Assembly (NCBI GenBank): GCA_900708905.1
Contig: CAADRB010000036.1
Coordinates: 1-64,000 of the forward strand
DNA length: 64,000 bases
Reading direction: 5' to 3'
Origin: Hymenolepis diminuta
Taxonomy: Eukaryota; Platyhelminthes; Cestoda; Cyclophyllidea; Hymenolepididae
The position numbers and the translations under genes are program-made. The notes beneath the pieces are model-generated. The model did not search any database. It was not told the DNA's origin and was given only the letters and a program-made list of their open reading frames with translations. Shown here one piece after another: positions 12,255 through 25,445 of the stretch. Positions within the stretch are counted from its first letter, which is position 1. The number at the start of each line of letters is the position of its first letter.

Positions 12255-15200
12255 ATGTCAGCTGAGGAAAGATTAATCACCATACGACAGAATAAGTTCG
12301 GCAAATATGCCAATCCTTGGGATTCTTGGCGTGAAAAACGTGTCAAAGCTGCTTTTTATCTAATCTCAAATAAACCCACCAAAGAAGTGTGGCCGCCAAC
12401 AAATAACCCTCAACTTGACATCAATCTCCCCGTCTGCAAACCGATTTTTGGCCCTCCTTTTGAAGATGAAAACAGTGGTATTCGTCTCACCTGGCTTGGT
12501 CACGCTACCGTTCTAATTCACATTGATGGGGTTAATATTCTCTGCGATCCTATCTTTAGTCCCCGCTGTGCACTTATTGGCCCTAGACGCTATCGTCCTG
12601 TTCCTTGTATTGTAAGAAATGGATGGGGAATAATATTATTATTTACTCGGTTAAAAGTTAGAAAATTCTTCCTTTTTCTCAGATTGACGAACTTCCTCTC
12701 ATAGATGCCGTAGCAATATCTCATAACCATTTCGACCACATGGACGTCCCAACTATTCGCCTAATTGCCAAACGTTTTCCCAATATCAAGTGGTGCATTC
12801 CGATGGGCTGTGCGGGAACAATCGCCTCAGAAATTCGAGTATTCCATGATAAACTTCCACGAATTTGGGAGGCTCTCTGGTGGGAGGAGAGAGAAATAAC
12901 GAAGGATGTTAAGCTGATATATACTCCTGCTCAGCATTGGTCTGGCCGAAATATATTTCTGGATAATAATCGGGTAAATGAAAATGGAAATATATATGGA
13001 ATATGATAGCCTAATTATTTAATATATATATATCTTATCGTCACATTCTAATTGTGTCCATGCCATATATTCTGTATTTGCAGTTAATTTTTAGTTGTAA
13101 ACTTATTGCAAACATTTAGTCCAGATGATCAAAAGAATGACAGTTATTGTTTGTAACAGAATACGAATCGGATAAAGAATCATCAATCACAAATCAAGCT
13201 CATAGGTAGGCAACCCTTTTCAACTAAATAGTCAACAGAATATACATTTTCTTTTGTTAAATGTAAAATGAGAATAATCAGTTTGTTAAATAACACGTTT
13301 ATTCAAATCATTGAGGTCCATGAGATTTATTCAAATTTTCAATGATATTTTCTGACTGTTTGATCTCAAGGTATTTCCGTCATCCTTCCCAGTTTCGAAT
13401 TTTCCTATCGGTATTTCATGGTACATTACGGTCTTCCTTTACCTGTTATCTCATTGAACTGTTTGCATTGGCCTGCTCACGTTCTCAGAATCGCAAATAT
13501 TCATGTTTTGAAGGAAATATATGAAGTGTCTGTTGATTATTTTGCTTCTCTAAGGTTAAATTCGATGTAGTTTCCTCGCTGACTACCACTTTTCGTTTTA
13601 TTCAAAGAATTGCAAAGTTGACGTTTATATTATGCTAATAAAGCCCTCTTCTTTAAAAGAGTGAACTTGGACGTTAAACTTTGAATATATAATGAATATC
13701 AAAGAGATGAAATTTGGTTCCAGTATGGTGGTTGGAATATCAAATTTTACAGAGCGGCTAACTCCGTAAAATTTGCTTCCTGTTGTCATCACTGTTGTTT
13801 AATAATCGGTGAAAGAAAATATCAGTGCAAAGTGACATTGCTTAAAAGACCTTAATTCTTGTTGCACATTTGTATAATTTATATTTGATTCAACGGAGAA
13901 TATGAATAGAATATAATATTCTATGAACTAATATATTTTAGGGATAAAATTTTTTCACTTGAAGTATTTTTCTCCTTTCAAACAGAGTTTCTGGGGCAGC
14001 TGGACGATTGTTGGACCAAACCATCGGGGCTTTTTTGCAGGAGACACTGGATACTGCAATATCTTTCGGGATATCGGAAATCGGTACGGTCCATTTGATA
14101 TTGCGGCTATTCCTATTGGTGCTTACACACCGCGGTAAGTTCAATTTTCTGACATATATTCCATAGTGCAATTAAAGCATCCCATATATTTCGACCCTTA
14201 AACGATAAGGCCTTGTGTAACAAAAGATCTGTAATTCCTCACTAAATAGTTTTAAAATAGTTATAGAAAAGTCAAGTTAATGCAGTTCTCAAACTCTCGA
14301 AGAATTAACACGATAATTTTCACATCTATAATGCCGGACACTGAGAGACGAATATTTCTATAAATATCCACAAATTTTAAGAAAATACTGAAAGTGATTA
14401 CCGAAATTTACGTTTATTGATCAGTGACTGTTGTCAAAATTATTATTTTCGATATCTTGTTACCCCTATTTTAAAAAGTACTCATTATTTAGGGGACTCC
14501 CCTTTATTTGGGAATAATTAGTGGACTACATGAGCAAGTCTTTATCGCTTTTATCTAAGACAGAAACTAATGTTTCATATCGGTATTTTTTCTATTATTA
14601 CTCCTTGCAAAGTAACAAGTTTTACACTTAATTAATAATGGAAAAGAAACACAGGTACAGTATTTCTGAAATTTTTTGATATACCGTGCAACTGGGAGGT
14701 CTAGTATAAACATTTGATGGTTATATGTTCTAATGTTTCGAATTTCAAATGTCTGAATTCTACTGCTATGTTTATTTTCTATTGATCAGGTCGTATTTTT
14801 TGTTATAACGACGAGAGGGTAGACGTATCTAACAAAGCTATTTTATAATAGAACTCATATGGTACTCCTTAAAATGCTTGATTTGTCATCCTTACATATT
14901 TTAAAATTTCAGAAACTGTTTCTGTCAACTTCACATTAGTGTAAACTTATCCTATCCAAATTTCGAATCGTACTGATTCGATGGGCATTGGTGGCTCATT
15001 TGATGCTTTACTTATTTCAATAAAGACTTTTTCTGGTTCTTAGTTGGTTTTGATTTTCTAAATTGGTGATAGTGGTTTTATTTGCCCTGATTTTTCCTTC
15101 TGTGGATATCTAAATATTTTATTCTTTAATATTCTTATAAGCTTTTCTTTTAACGCAAATACTTAAAAAAAAGTGCCTTACCGTTAGGAATATTCTGCCC

Positions 15201-18200
15201 CAAATATTCCCCTCTTCATTTATAAATTCTTTGGTCAATAGATTAGATCATTTTATGATTTTTTTTGAATACCTATTGATGCTTTCATAGTGTTGATAGG
15301 TATATAAAACAGTTTCGATCATAAAATTTGTATAATCAAATCATGGATATAAATTCATTTTTGTGGAGAGAAACTCATAATTTTAACTATTTTAGAAGGT
15401 TTCTGATAAATTAACAAATAGTCAAATCTAAAAATGTGAACTGTACCATTCAATTGGTTTATTTTCATCTGAAGAATTGAATGATTCTGTGACATGAATC
15501 GTCTGCATATTTCCCTTCGAGCCTGTTTCTCGGCTTTGAAATTTCATGTCTTTTTGACGTAACTCAATGATACTCACAAAGAAACTGGAAACACACCCGT
15601 TTTCTCGCCTCTAGAATATCTTAAGTTCCTAAAGACTCTTTCTGCATTCTTAATCTTATTACTTCTTTAAATATTTGAATTTTGAATAATGTAAACATTC
15701 ACTGCAATTAATATTCTATTCACGAGTTTATTCAAGCACAAAAAGTATATATATATTCATGGAGAGACACTTTTCACAGTTAACTTAATAAATGGGAGAT
15801 CTTTTCATTTTTTCCTTACATTTTTTCCTCGGATAATATCCCCCATGTCATTGTTAATCGACTCAAAAAATTATAGAGTAATTGTTCCCTTTCTTCTTAT
15901 GTAAACAGAGATAACTCTTTCATCAAATAAACTCTGTGCCCTTAAAATTCAACAGAACGATTTCAACCGCTTTTGTCAAGTTTAAAAAGACAGCGCCAGT
16001 AATCTTATCGTTTCGTCCCTATCTCAGTGCTACTTTCACATTATTAACATCAAGCGGAATGCTCATGTTGGGGTTAGAGTAACAACTAACGGCTGGCAGC
16101 TAACGATGGGAATGACAGTTATAAAGCAGAGCACCAAGAACTGACTAGGCCGAAATGAGGATTCAAGTGAGTAAAAGAGAGCTGAGGAGCAGAGGGGATG
16201 AGAGGGAAGCGTGGGAACCGGTGGATGACAAGCGTGTGTCGGCATATGTTTATCTGCGATTGGAAATACAAAGACGATTTGTATGGCTCAATCGGGCAAG
16301 AACGCGAGTGAGAACATGAGTGTAGATGTATTTTTAAGTGAAACAAGACAGTTAATAGAAGGGAGAACCAATAAACTCTTTTAGACATGACGGAAAGAAT
16401 TTTGGATCATGGACACTAAAACATCACTGCGGCTTCGTGGACGAAAAACCGAAGTATTGTTATGAAGAATGCGAATCAAGAGTAATTCTGAAAATAGATA
16501 GATTCATCCTTCACACGGTTTCTAACAGTTTAGAATCGTACTCAAAATGCTTTATTTATTTTATTCGTTTTGGATCTCATTGGCCTATTCAAATAAATAA
16601 AAGAATCAATTATGATATATTTCTCCTGTAAATTAATTTTGACTCATGATATTGGAGATTATTATGATCGGTAGCTGATTTGAATTTTCTTCGTACCTAC
16701 AATATTTTTTCGTGAATTTTCAATAAGATGTTTCCATTGTGAATTACAGAAGGTCATCAGTGAAAAAGTTTTCAATCAAATATTTACTGTATGGCGGATA
16801 CTAAATAAACAAGTCCTTGGCTAAATCTTATTAATTCTCTTAGAAGTCTAACTAGCTTCAGACAAGTACAACTGGCCTCTGGCAAAATCTTCTAGTATAA
16901 ATTTACCCCAGGATTAGCTAGGCTATGTCAAAAGTAGCCAGAACACGGAAGGTATCGTAAGTAGAGGGTTTACTGCAAAAATGCTGAGTAATTGAGTACA
17001 ATTAACGCTACGCTGCACGAGTATTGTTAGCTGATTGGTTTGGAGGGCTCTGCACGCACGTCCATGCTTGCTCGATACGCGATCAGTTGCACGTGTGCAT
17101 TCTCCAGAACGTTCTAGCGCCAGCGGGATCTCTTTGGTTAACTTTGATAGCGTTGTACACTCTGCAACTGCATCGTTTTTATCATTGGACAGTTCGTATA
17201 ATATCTTATTTTGATAATGGATAAATGCTTCGCAAGTGTTGATTTTATTAGGAAATTACCGTGAGAATTAATGTGTCAGATTGTCTTATTTGTAAAACAA
17301 CTGTCCATCAAAGAATTATTATGCTGTATGCTAACGCTGTTTGAGTCTAAATATATAAATTTAATTGACATATATTGGCAAAAACGAGTCATAATCATAA
17401 TTATGTGTAAAATTATTTACCTTAATGAATTTGGACAGGAATTCTTCCAAGATCGTCATTGAATTGAGGATTCATGGCAGTGTAAGCATTTATCTGATTT
17501 AGAGCGTGAATATTAAAATTACCTGCGTATTTTCAGGGAATTGATGAGCTCGCAGCATGTGAATCCTGCAGAGGCCGTTCAGATCCATAAGGATATTCGA
17601 ACAAGACATTCTGTTGGAATTCACTGGGGAACCTATTACATCGGCCGAGAAGTAGGTATATACTTATTCGCCGTATTTTAAAATTTAGATATATTTGCCT
17701 CATGAATATAAATTTTGGGGTGTAGTAATTAACATTTTCATCTATTAGCTCAAATTTTAATTTGCAGTTATAAATTTCTGAAAAAAGTTTATTTAGATCT
17801 TCAAATACCACAAATTTCAATGAAAAAATAGTTAATGGTCTCAAAAATAAGTTCTGCTTCATGTTAAACCAAATCGGTAATTTGAAAAAAAGATATAAAT
17901 TGGTTAAAAGGAAGCATATTACAAATTGGCAGTTTATTTAAAAGAACCAGTATTCCGAATGATTTATCCTATACAAAGAATAAAATAAGAAAATGCATAC
18001 CCGCCGGTGCTTGATATTTTGTGAAATACATCATATTGCATTTGAGACTGAGTACTCGTTCAGTTCAATTTACGAAGTTGTTTCGACAGAATTTTCCAAT
18101 TTCAAGATAGTTTCAACTTTTATGACTGGATAACATCTAAACTATAACCTGTTTAAAACAAAAATAGTGGTCTTGTTTTCATGCCGTACAATTTCACTTT

Positions 18201-21200
18201 ATTTAGTTTCAAAGACCCAATTGCATTTTTTTCATATATACCATTTGATTTTGTGACATAATTAAATAGAAGATACACATTCAGTGTCGTAAGGTTTAGA
18301 TGAGTGGCCACATTGTCAGTTTTTTTCTTTCCAAGCGCCAGCTATTTTAAAATCGATTACCGGAATCTCCATTCAGAAGCAAAAATGGGAAAGGGGAGTA
18401 AAAGGAAAATATGCAGTTGAGGCGCTTAAAAATTTACTCTATTTACATTCTGGGTGTATTGAATTGGCCACCATTTCATAATAAATACGGTAAATTTATG
18501 ACAAATCATAATGTCATAGGTTTAACTTATATGATTTTGCCCCTAATCAGCAGAGAGAGTTCATGTTGATGATGTTCGTAGCTTATCGATTAAATTAAGC
18601 AGTCGGGCGGGTTATTTCGATGAAATTAACTCCCTACATGACTCTAAAAGCTCTCGAAACCTAATTATGGAATTTTAGCACAGTCGGATTAATTAAAATT
18701 CTTTTTGTTGAACTATATTGAACTTTACTATTTATTTTTATTTAGATGCTTGTAAAGTGTTTCTGTTTTACCATCGGTCATGATAGCCAAATAATATCTG
18801 AAACTCGAAACGCTTTCCTTTTCTTCCAATAATCCAGAAGCTTAATATTTGAATCGGAGTTGTTAATTAAAGACGTAATTTAGTATTCAAAAATGACAAT
18901 TAACTGCGTCAAAACAGTTATGAATTACTTACACGATTGAAGACCGCCACGTGTCTGAAGGATCTACTGTTATTGTTTTCACGTAGTAGCACATGAGCTG
19001 CTTTTTTCAATTTTTCAATTTTTCCGATAAAAAACATAAATATTAAAGATAAAGCACACAGGTAGAGTGTCTCTGCGCCACAGATTTTATAGTTTATAAG
19101 TTATATTAGAAATCGAAATGGTAATAATAATGACTGCGTATGCACTTCGTAAATGCATTTATGAGGTAGCACCTGAGTTGAGCATATAAAGAATACGAAG
19201 ATTATTTTGGCCACAAATGTAAAGGTAATTTTAGGTTTTTGATGACAATTTGAAATGCTCTTCATTTATTATGGCCTTCTTTTAAATAGAAAACTAATCG
19301 AAATAAGATGACGGAATTTAATAAAGCAGATTATTGACGATCTATCTGGTGCAGTTATCAGCGGTTTCGATGCTCACTGATGTACATCCAGTAAAAAGAG
19401 TGGAGACAGTGAATTTTCATGATAGTGGGCAAAAGCGCCAGTTTTTTAACTAAGGGAACCGGTAGAAAACATTGCTTTTCAACCAATTTGAGAATTATAA
19501 AATTAGGTGTAATTTTCCTAACACCTATGTTACAATGCTTTAATAGTATTGGAAATAATAAACTTTTAAAAATGGAAAAATAACTATTATATTCTCTGAA
19601 CGCCGTAGTATTAAGTATGCCTAGTTCTAACATTTGGCGGAAAATCAAGGAAAAAGCAATACAGTAGAGAATTCATATTAATATTGAAACTTAAATCGGG
19701 TAAAATGTATAATCATACTGGGTGAAGTTTTACATAACCACGTTAACACTCCACTAATGATACTTTTGTGGTGGCCCAAACGATCCGAACATGATTGCTC
19801 ACTGAATCCACATGGGCTTAGTGCTGTCTCATCCTCACTCTGATTCTCTTTATTCATGTTCCCCCTCCAGTTCTCTATGTCCTACAGTCGCGGATGATGT
19901 GCCCTTATCTAACGCACTTCCCTAATCTGTTTGCTTACTTTAAGTGTTTTTTTTCGGAGACTTTTTATTTTAAGTGATATTAATTTTTAATTTCCGAGTT
20001 GATGTACATTTAAGATTAAAATAAAGTTGCACAAGTTCGCATCATTTCAAATTTATTGCCTAAAAGACCGACGAAAAAAGAGTGCGTATTAATTGCCTTA
20101 CTTTGTTAGATATTCATATGAAGGTACAAGTATGAAATATGTCTTTTCTGATGATATAAACTATTATTTATTTCAGTAAGTTGATTAAGTGTCGAAAAAT
20201 ATGACATGGAGTGGCGTAAGTCATTGCGATCCATTTCTCTCTCAATATAATTTGTGGAGGGCTGCATTATCTAGAACAGTAGTATTGAAGGATAGGCTGT
20301 TGAGGTTAGATGGAGTCTTAATTTATAAACGGAGTAGGTATAAAAACTGTTTTTTATATAAGTATTTATCGAAAGATATTTTATATATAGAGCAACATAG
20401 AATGAAAATGTGAAAGAAAAAAAGTAGGTCAAAAAGTATTAAAGGGTCACAAAGTTCAGAGGAAGTTATTTTACCACGATGGTTACTATTCTCCCTCGCA
20501 GAAGGCTAATTGCAGTTGAGTATATTTCATATGCCAGCCTCTCATTGGTCGATTCTGTGGTCATTTTGATCTTCGTGATTCCGGTTTGACCAGTGAGGTT
20601 GCTAACTGAATCCACTTCCATTTCCTCTCTATCAACGTACTTGGTGACTTACACAAGTTATGAATGGAAAGTAAGACGTTTATGATGTCGAGTTTTGGTA
20701 TGATGCCCGTACAGACCCTGATGCTGGTTGGCCAGAGTTTCCCTCACGTACTTGATGAGATTTTTTAAATTATTCGGTCACCACTTGTACTCATAAAGAC
20801 TATGAACTGGTCATGAATCAATTTAATTACCTAAGCCGGTCAATCAGAGACGGCAGATTACATCTAAATCAGGAAATTAAACGCGAAGGTGGAGTGAAAC
20901 ATAATAAAGATCAAGGGGTTAATGCGAAATTTATGATGAAATTAAATTAAAAATGCATTAAAAATGTAAGTATCAAGCCACTCAATGATTATCTAAAGTA
21001 GTAAAGGGGAAAAATGTCGTGTAATAATAGAATAATAATAATAATAATAGAATAGAAAATAAAACAGAAGGAAGCAAACGATATTGATATATTATTTCAT
21101 TGCATCTCTTTAAGTGTTTTTCATAATTTAAATTGGTTTTTTCCCATCGCAAAGAAAAAATCACTTAAGCGTCTAAAGTTAAAAAAAACAGAAGAAAGTA

Positions 21201-21465
21201 AAACAGTAATTATTTGAAATATTATTTCGATGTACCAAGCATTTTGAATTAAGTGAAATCTGAAACATTACCGAATTTGCTACTTTAAAAGTAGAAGTAC
21301 ATTATTTTATTAATTGTCATTTTGCAGCCTTATATGCAACCAAAGTCTGATTTGAAGGCGGCAGTTCAAGAAGCGGGTTTAACTGATGAAGATTTCCGAA
21401 CTCTCTTCCATGGACAGTCGCTTTGCTTTCAACGAGAACCAAACGCGGAGTTGTTTGTGGAATAA
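12255..21465 (+). CDS. NAPEPLD: N-acyl-phosphatidylethanolamine phospholipase D
   Basis: Exons 12255-12611, 12683-12973, 13986-14134, 17537-17651 and 21328-21465 join in frame to 349 residues (human 393). The enzyme cleaves N-acyl-phosphatidylethanolamines to N-acylethanolamines such as anandamide and phosphatidic acid; it is a membrane-associated metallo-beta-lactamase-fold phosphodiesterase. All expected zinc ligands are visible: the HNHFDH motif (H133, H135, D137, H138), H204 in AQHW, D236 in FAGDTGYC and H295 in IHWGTY. The LGHATV strand (81-86) and CDPIFS segment are also conserved, and the C-terminal exon aligns with the vertebrate tail. Introns are 71, 1012, 3402 and 3676 nt; the 3.4-kb intron holds repeats R1 and R3. 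The ATG follows a CAG acceptor-like site by 10 nt. The short N-terminus relative to vertebrates may be real, or an upstream exon may be missed. Confidence 0.95.
16060..16400 (+). repeat. Dispersed repeat R1, copy 1
   Basis: This truncated copy of the R1 family lies in NAPE-PLD intron 3. Shared landmarks are AAGCAGAGCACCAAGAACTG followed by AGRCCGRAATG, a purine-rich GAGAGCTGAGGAGCAGAGG stretch, and a GTGTG segment. It lacks the 3' part seen in copies 2 to 5. No coding capacity. Confidence 0.65.
16830..17160 (+). repeat. Dispersed repeat R3, copy 1
   Basis: About 330 bases match the reverse complement of 26215-26530. The best block is GAGTACAATTAACGCTAYGC followed by TGCACGA, with further matches at CTCTGCASGCACG, TCGATACRCGA and TAGCTAGGCTA. 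It lies in NAPE-PLD intron 3. There is no open frame; element class unknown. Confidence 0.75.
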
Positions 21466-21904
21466 AACAACTCGATTGCTCTTGGATAGATTTCTGACCG
21501 TTTTCATATTCCTCCTCAATTTATTATCTCGCCGCTTTGACGTATTTGCTGTAATTTTCAAGATTCGAGTCTCGTTTTAATATCCGAATGACCTTAAGCT
21601 TTGATATTTTTAAATTGGCAATTATTCCTATATTTTGAATAACTATCAAAAATAGTTGCTTAGGGAGCTTGGGATATGAGAGTGGATATAAGTACCTCTT
21701 TCCTTAATCAGTAGTCAACTAATAGAATTTTTTCGTTAAAGCTGGAACCCCGGATTAAATGAAGCTAAATATTTTACCATTAGAGACCAGGAATTTTTTG
21801 TTCTTAATAACGGCCTATGGGTTAGCTAATTTATAATTTAGACCCTATTCAAAAATCATATTTGTAAAAGAAACGTCTTACACAAAAAATCAATTTTATT
21901 GTCA

Positions 21905-22410
21905 GTTGTAGTGGGTGATGGCTAACAGCAAATAAAAGAACACCAAGGAATTGTGTAGACCAGGATGTATTTGAACAAACCTCAGTACAGAGTTTCAAGG
22001 GAAAATAGAGAATTGGCGAAAGATTGAGCAGAAGGAGATGCGTCTAACGAGCTAGGGTCTCCCTGTGTGTATCGTGTGTGTCTAATGGAAGGCTATTTGG
22101 GTGAGGACACGCATAAGGATATAATTGTATGCGTGCTATAATTGGTGGGGACGATTGTGGGAAATGGAAGGGACGGTGCAGACAGGACTGGTTAATAACA
22201 AAGCCTACTAAGCGGTGTCTTTGCCACTATCGTCCGAGGTATGCTTACCTCTTCCGATCGATGAAAATAGGCCAGTTGAGGACACACGATGTTTATCCTA
22301 AGAGTGCTTGAGGTCACAGGAGAGGTTAAAAGTTTACAGACATTACTGTAAGGACGAGATAATCAAATTTTGGTGATTAGCGGTGACGTAAGGGATTCAT
22401 CCTTCACGGA
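21905..22410 (+). repeat. Dispersed repeat R1, copy 2
   Basis: Full-length-like copy of R1. It shares with copies 3 to 5 the core AGGACACACGATGTTTATCC, then GTGCTTGAGGTCACAGG, and a distal GATTAGYGRTGACRTAAG to GGATTCATCCTTYA end. About 500 bases long, no coding frame, boundaries approximate. Confidence 0.7.
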
Positions 22411-23699
22411 AAAATAACCTATTGAAGATACTCAAAACTTCTAATTACGAAAATTCCTGCCCCAAACGAAGAAATAAAAGAACATCTGCAGGGGATTAAG
22501 TCTCACTTATTCAAACATATATCTAACGTAAAACTCAAAGTGATTATCTTCAATAAAAAGGATTCACATACTGTGATTTATAACTTTCAACGATTATCAA
22601 AAGGCACTGCTACCATTTTATATCTTTTGTATCGATTTCTTGCCTTTGACATCAGATGTTTGACAAACTTCATACTCTGCAAGCTGATTGCAAAGCACGA
22701 CTGTAATGAACAAATAAGTACCAATATGAGCGAAAAATATGGAAGAACTTTCCTAGAATTTTTATCAAGTGATTCACACTTTGAGATTTTTCCTATTATA
22801 AACAAAGTACAATAAGTCAGGTTTTGTGGCAGTTTGTTTGAGTTTACAAATAGATAAAATGGATTATAGTTACGTCCGTATAAACACATTTATAAATCAA
22901 ATCGACGTTAAATTCTAACAGTATGGTTCGTAAAAAGCGGATTTGGCGTTAAGGTAAAATGTGATAAAATAGCATGTATTCAACAAACCGGCATGCATTC
23001 TGTTTATGTTTCCGATATCATTTAAATGGACATAAGAACAATAACGTTCAAAGAAAGAAAAAGAACTGACCACTTATTTACATAGCTAGTGTAGTCCAAT
23101 TAGGGTAATATAAAGCAAATAATTTCGGTGAGAAGTTTAGAAAATGAAACGAGATTTTCTCCTTTTTACTGCTCAGTTTTTAGAAAAGTTAGCTACCCGA
23201 TTTTGAATTTAAAGACTGGGGATGACATTCCTCACTATGACGGTATAGCAATAGATACTCTTCAAACTCAGGATTAGTATAAATAACACTTCTCATAGGA
23301 AGAGGAAAGCTGTCATGGAGAAACCCCTTGAGAAATTTGCATTGTATCACCTCTCGTGATGACTACAATCAGTGTGATTTGCGACATTGCTGAGGATCGT
23401 TATCGTGTCCTCTGGCTTAATGGACATGTAACTGGACACGTTTTGTGCAGGTTTTGCCGGTCGGGGTTTAGCCGGCGGATTTCCAAAAGCTCACTAAATC
23501 TCATGGCTTTGGGAGATCGTACTTAATAGACCGTCATTCTTGGAACATTCAGGAAAGCTTGCCCAAGGAATTTGAAAGGTCGGCGTGGATTATTCCTCAT
23601 AAGAGTTTGGAAACTTCCAATTTATTCTTTAATGCGATCTTTTAGCATACCTCAAAGGATATATCACTCCATTTCGTTATCTTTATAAGCCTCAAAGTG

Positions 23700-24330
23700 C
23701 TCCAGAAGATTTTCATTGAGATGCTTCACAAAAATTCCAATTTTGGCTTCATCTTATCTGCAGATTTTTGGTTCCAACCCTTAATCTTTCAATATCGTTT
23801 ACTGAAAGGGGGAGCCGTATAATTGTGTTCACTAACTGCATATAGTTCGCTTGTAAGTTTTCGAGTGTCTGATGTTTTTCGGTCATATCAATTCCTTGAC
23901 TTAATTGCCTGAGCTTCGGACCACTGCCCGGTTTCAGGATTCTGCTCTTATGGCTATTTAATTCGTATAATACATGTGGCAAGGCAGCGGTTGGATACCG
24001 TTATACCAATTCTAGAGGTCCGTACATCTGCAGTTTTCTGATTCCAAGAGCGAGAAAGTAGAATGAGATCCATCATTGCTCCTTTGCCAGATGGATGATA
24101 CCATGTCAACCTTCGGGTATTATTCTTATCAAAGAAGGAGTTACTTTGTTGACAGAAGCTCAGAAGTCTTATTCCATTTTCAGATGTTTCTTTTAAATGC
24201 ACGAAATTGTCGACGAGGGAGGGAAAGGTCTAATAAGAGTGGGGTCTTATTCTGCAATCGAGGATTCGGATGTTGCATACCTGAGATCCTGATAGCGTTC
24301 CGCTAGTTCTACATAGACTTTCTCTATCTC
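23700..24330 (-). mobile_element. Decayed non-LTR retrotransposon endonuclease fragment
   Basis: A minus-strand open segment (about 24202-23954) reads ENGIRLLSFCQQ, then TRRLTWYHPSGKGAMMDLIL and SRSW, DVRTSR. This order (N-G-x-R-L-L-x-F-C, T-W-x-x-P-x-G, I/L-D-x-I-L, DVR) is the C-terminal half of the apurinic-type endonuclease of RTE/CR1-like LINEs. The canonical SDH before the end is replaced by SNR, an active-site histidine loss, and the frame shifts on both sides. An adjoining frame (23982-23749) may be the following linker. I see no reverse transcriptase domain, so this is a relic. Confidence 0.6.
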
Positions 24331-24489
24331 GCAGAAAGGCAAAACATTTAGTTAGTGAATAGCAACCGATGGTGTCGAATGTGAGGTCACCGACTTTGAA
24401 CTTTGGGAACGCCGGTCTGCCTAACTTCCCTTTGAATTCATAGTATAAGATTTAATGTTAATGTATGAGAAAGGTAACTCTAGAACACA

Positions 24490-24540
24490 GTCTTTCAGTA
24501 GGTGATGGCCCTAGACTGCAGAAGGTTCAATTCCGTGATA
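24490..24540 (+). other. tRNA-like A box/B box pair
   Basis: The sequence GTAGGTGATGG at 24498-24508 resembles a pol III A box, and GGTTCAATTCC at 24524-24534 is a perfect B-box match. The spacing is too short for an intact tRNA and no cloverleaf can be folded by eye, so a tRNA-derived SINE head is more likely than a tRNA gene. Confidence 0.35.
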
Positions 24541-25061
24541 TCTCAATGCTGGTCATGTAAATTTTAGTCTCAGTCGGCTCAACACAGCGCATTTCTTCTG
24601 GATTCAATCTAAGAGTGAACTGCTTGGAACCTCAGCTCTTTGATGATTCCTCGGACATTCTGTTGACCAGTTTAGAATAGGTAAGGAGGGCGAAAGGGGA
24701 CATATAAGTTCATCTGAGATGAATGTGAAGAGTGAGTGGGATTGTGATCTCTCCTATTTAACGAATTGGCAGAGAAGGTTATCCAGTAAGCAAAAGCCAA
24801 GTTCATGATCAGAAAACAGCTAAATTTATTGTGATTGAATAATATATCATACAATATTATATTAATAATTATTAAATTTGAAATTAAATCAGCGAATAAA
24901 AAATATTTTCTCATTTTGTCAAAATGTTAGCATCGACGATCAACCTCTTCTCGTATCTGATAAGAGACATTTAATAGATACATGTTAATTAAATTAAGAC
25001 GGTCAATGATAAGAAACCAAAATGTATTGCAAATTCAGGTGGAAGGAAATACATATAAATG

Positions 25062-25445
25062 TTACATTATGACCCCATCCCTAACTTTAAGTACAGCATA
25101 AAACGGAATATTTTTAGCGATAATTTCTTCATTCATTGAATAAATATAGATATCAAGGGTAGATTTTGTTCGATTCACACACATAACTTGTCCCACCGCA
25201 TTATGATATCTACCCCAATGTATGCGAACATGATCTCCACACCTTGGCATTATCCATCCCAAAGGATGGATCTGATTTCTATCATAGTGAGATATTTTTA
25301 CATGAAAATCGTGCAGACGGGATTGTAGATGTTTCATATATTCGTTCATATTTTCAAATATCTTACGACACCATGAACAATAAGGCTGCAACCACGATGG
25401 TTCTTTTACGCTCAAGGTACGCGACGATTCCTCGTCAGTATCCAT
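25062..25445 (-). CDS. Zinc finger-KOW protein, paralog A
   Basis: Single-exon frame of 127 residues; I do not recognise it as a named protein. Residues 1-16 are acidic and serine-rich. Residues 23-45 form a C-x2-C-x12-H-x5-H zinc finger (C23, C26, H39, H45), the spacing of U1-C/matrin-type and KIN17-type fingers. Residues 67-101 read like a KOW motif, with GDHVRIHWGRYHNAVGQV and a following beta-strand. A hydrophobic IPFYAV block closes the protein. Paralog B at 45337-45723 is about half identical over residues 16-103 with identical finger spacing, so both are under selection. KIN17 also combines such a finger with a KOW domain, but is much longer. A nucleic-acid or RNP role is inference. 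The ATG follows a TAG acceptor-like site by 10 nt in a GTGG context shared with B. Confidence 0.8.
   Translation of the reverse strand: MDTDEESSRTLSVKEPSWLQPYCSWCRKIFENMNEYMKHLQSRLHDFHVKISHYDRNQIHPLGWIMPRCGDHVRIHWGRYHNAVGQVMCVNRTKSTLDIYIYSMNEEIIAKNIPFYAVLKVRDGVIM

Larger units (their letters stand above)
21466..25061. other. Intergenic region rich in repeats
   Basis: Between NAPE-PLD and the first zinc finger-KOW gene I see repeat R1 copy 2, a decayed non-LTR retrotransposon fragment, and a tRNA-like B box. Overlapping open frames on both strands at 22540-22889 have no recognisable product. Confidence 0.5.

Noticed and set aside
13938..14171. Minus-strand 77-codon frame
   Set aside because: Antisense of NAPE-PLD exon 3, which carries the conserved FAGDTGYC motif.
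22540..22889. Overlapping open frames of 91 and 100 codons on opposite strands
   Set aside because: No recognisable motif, no splice or leader context; probably chance or a decayed repeat.
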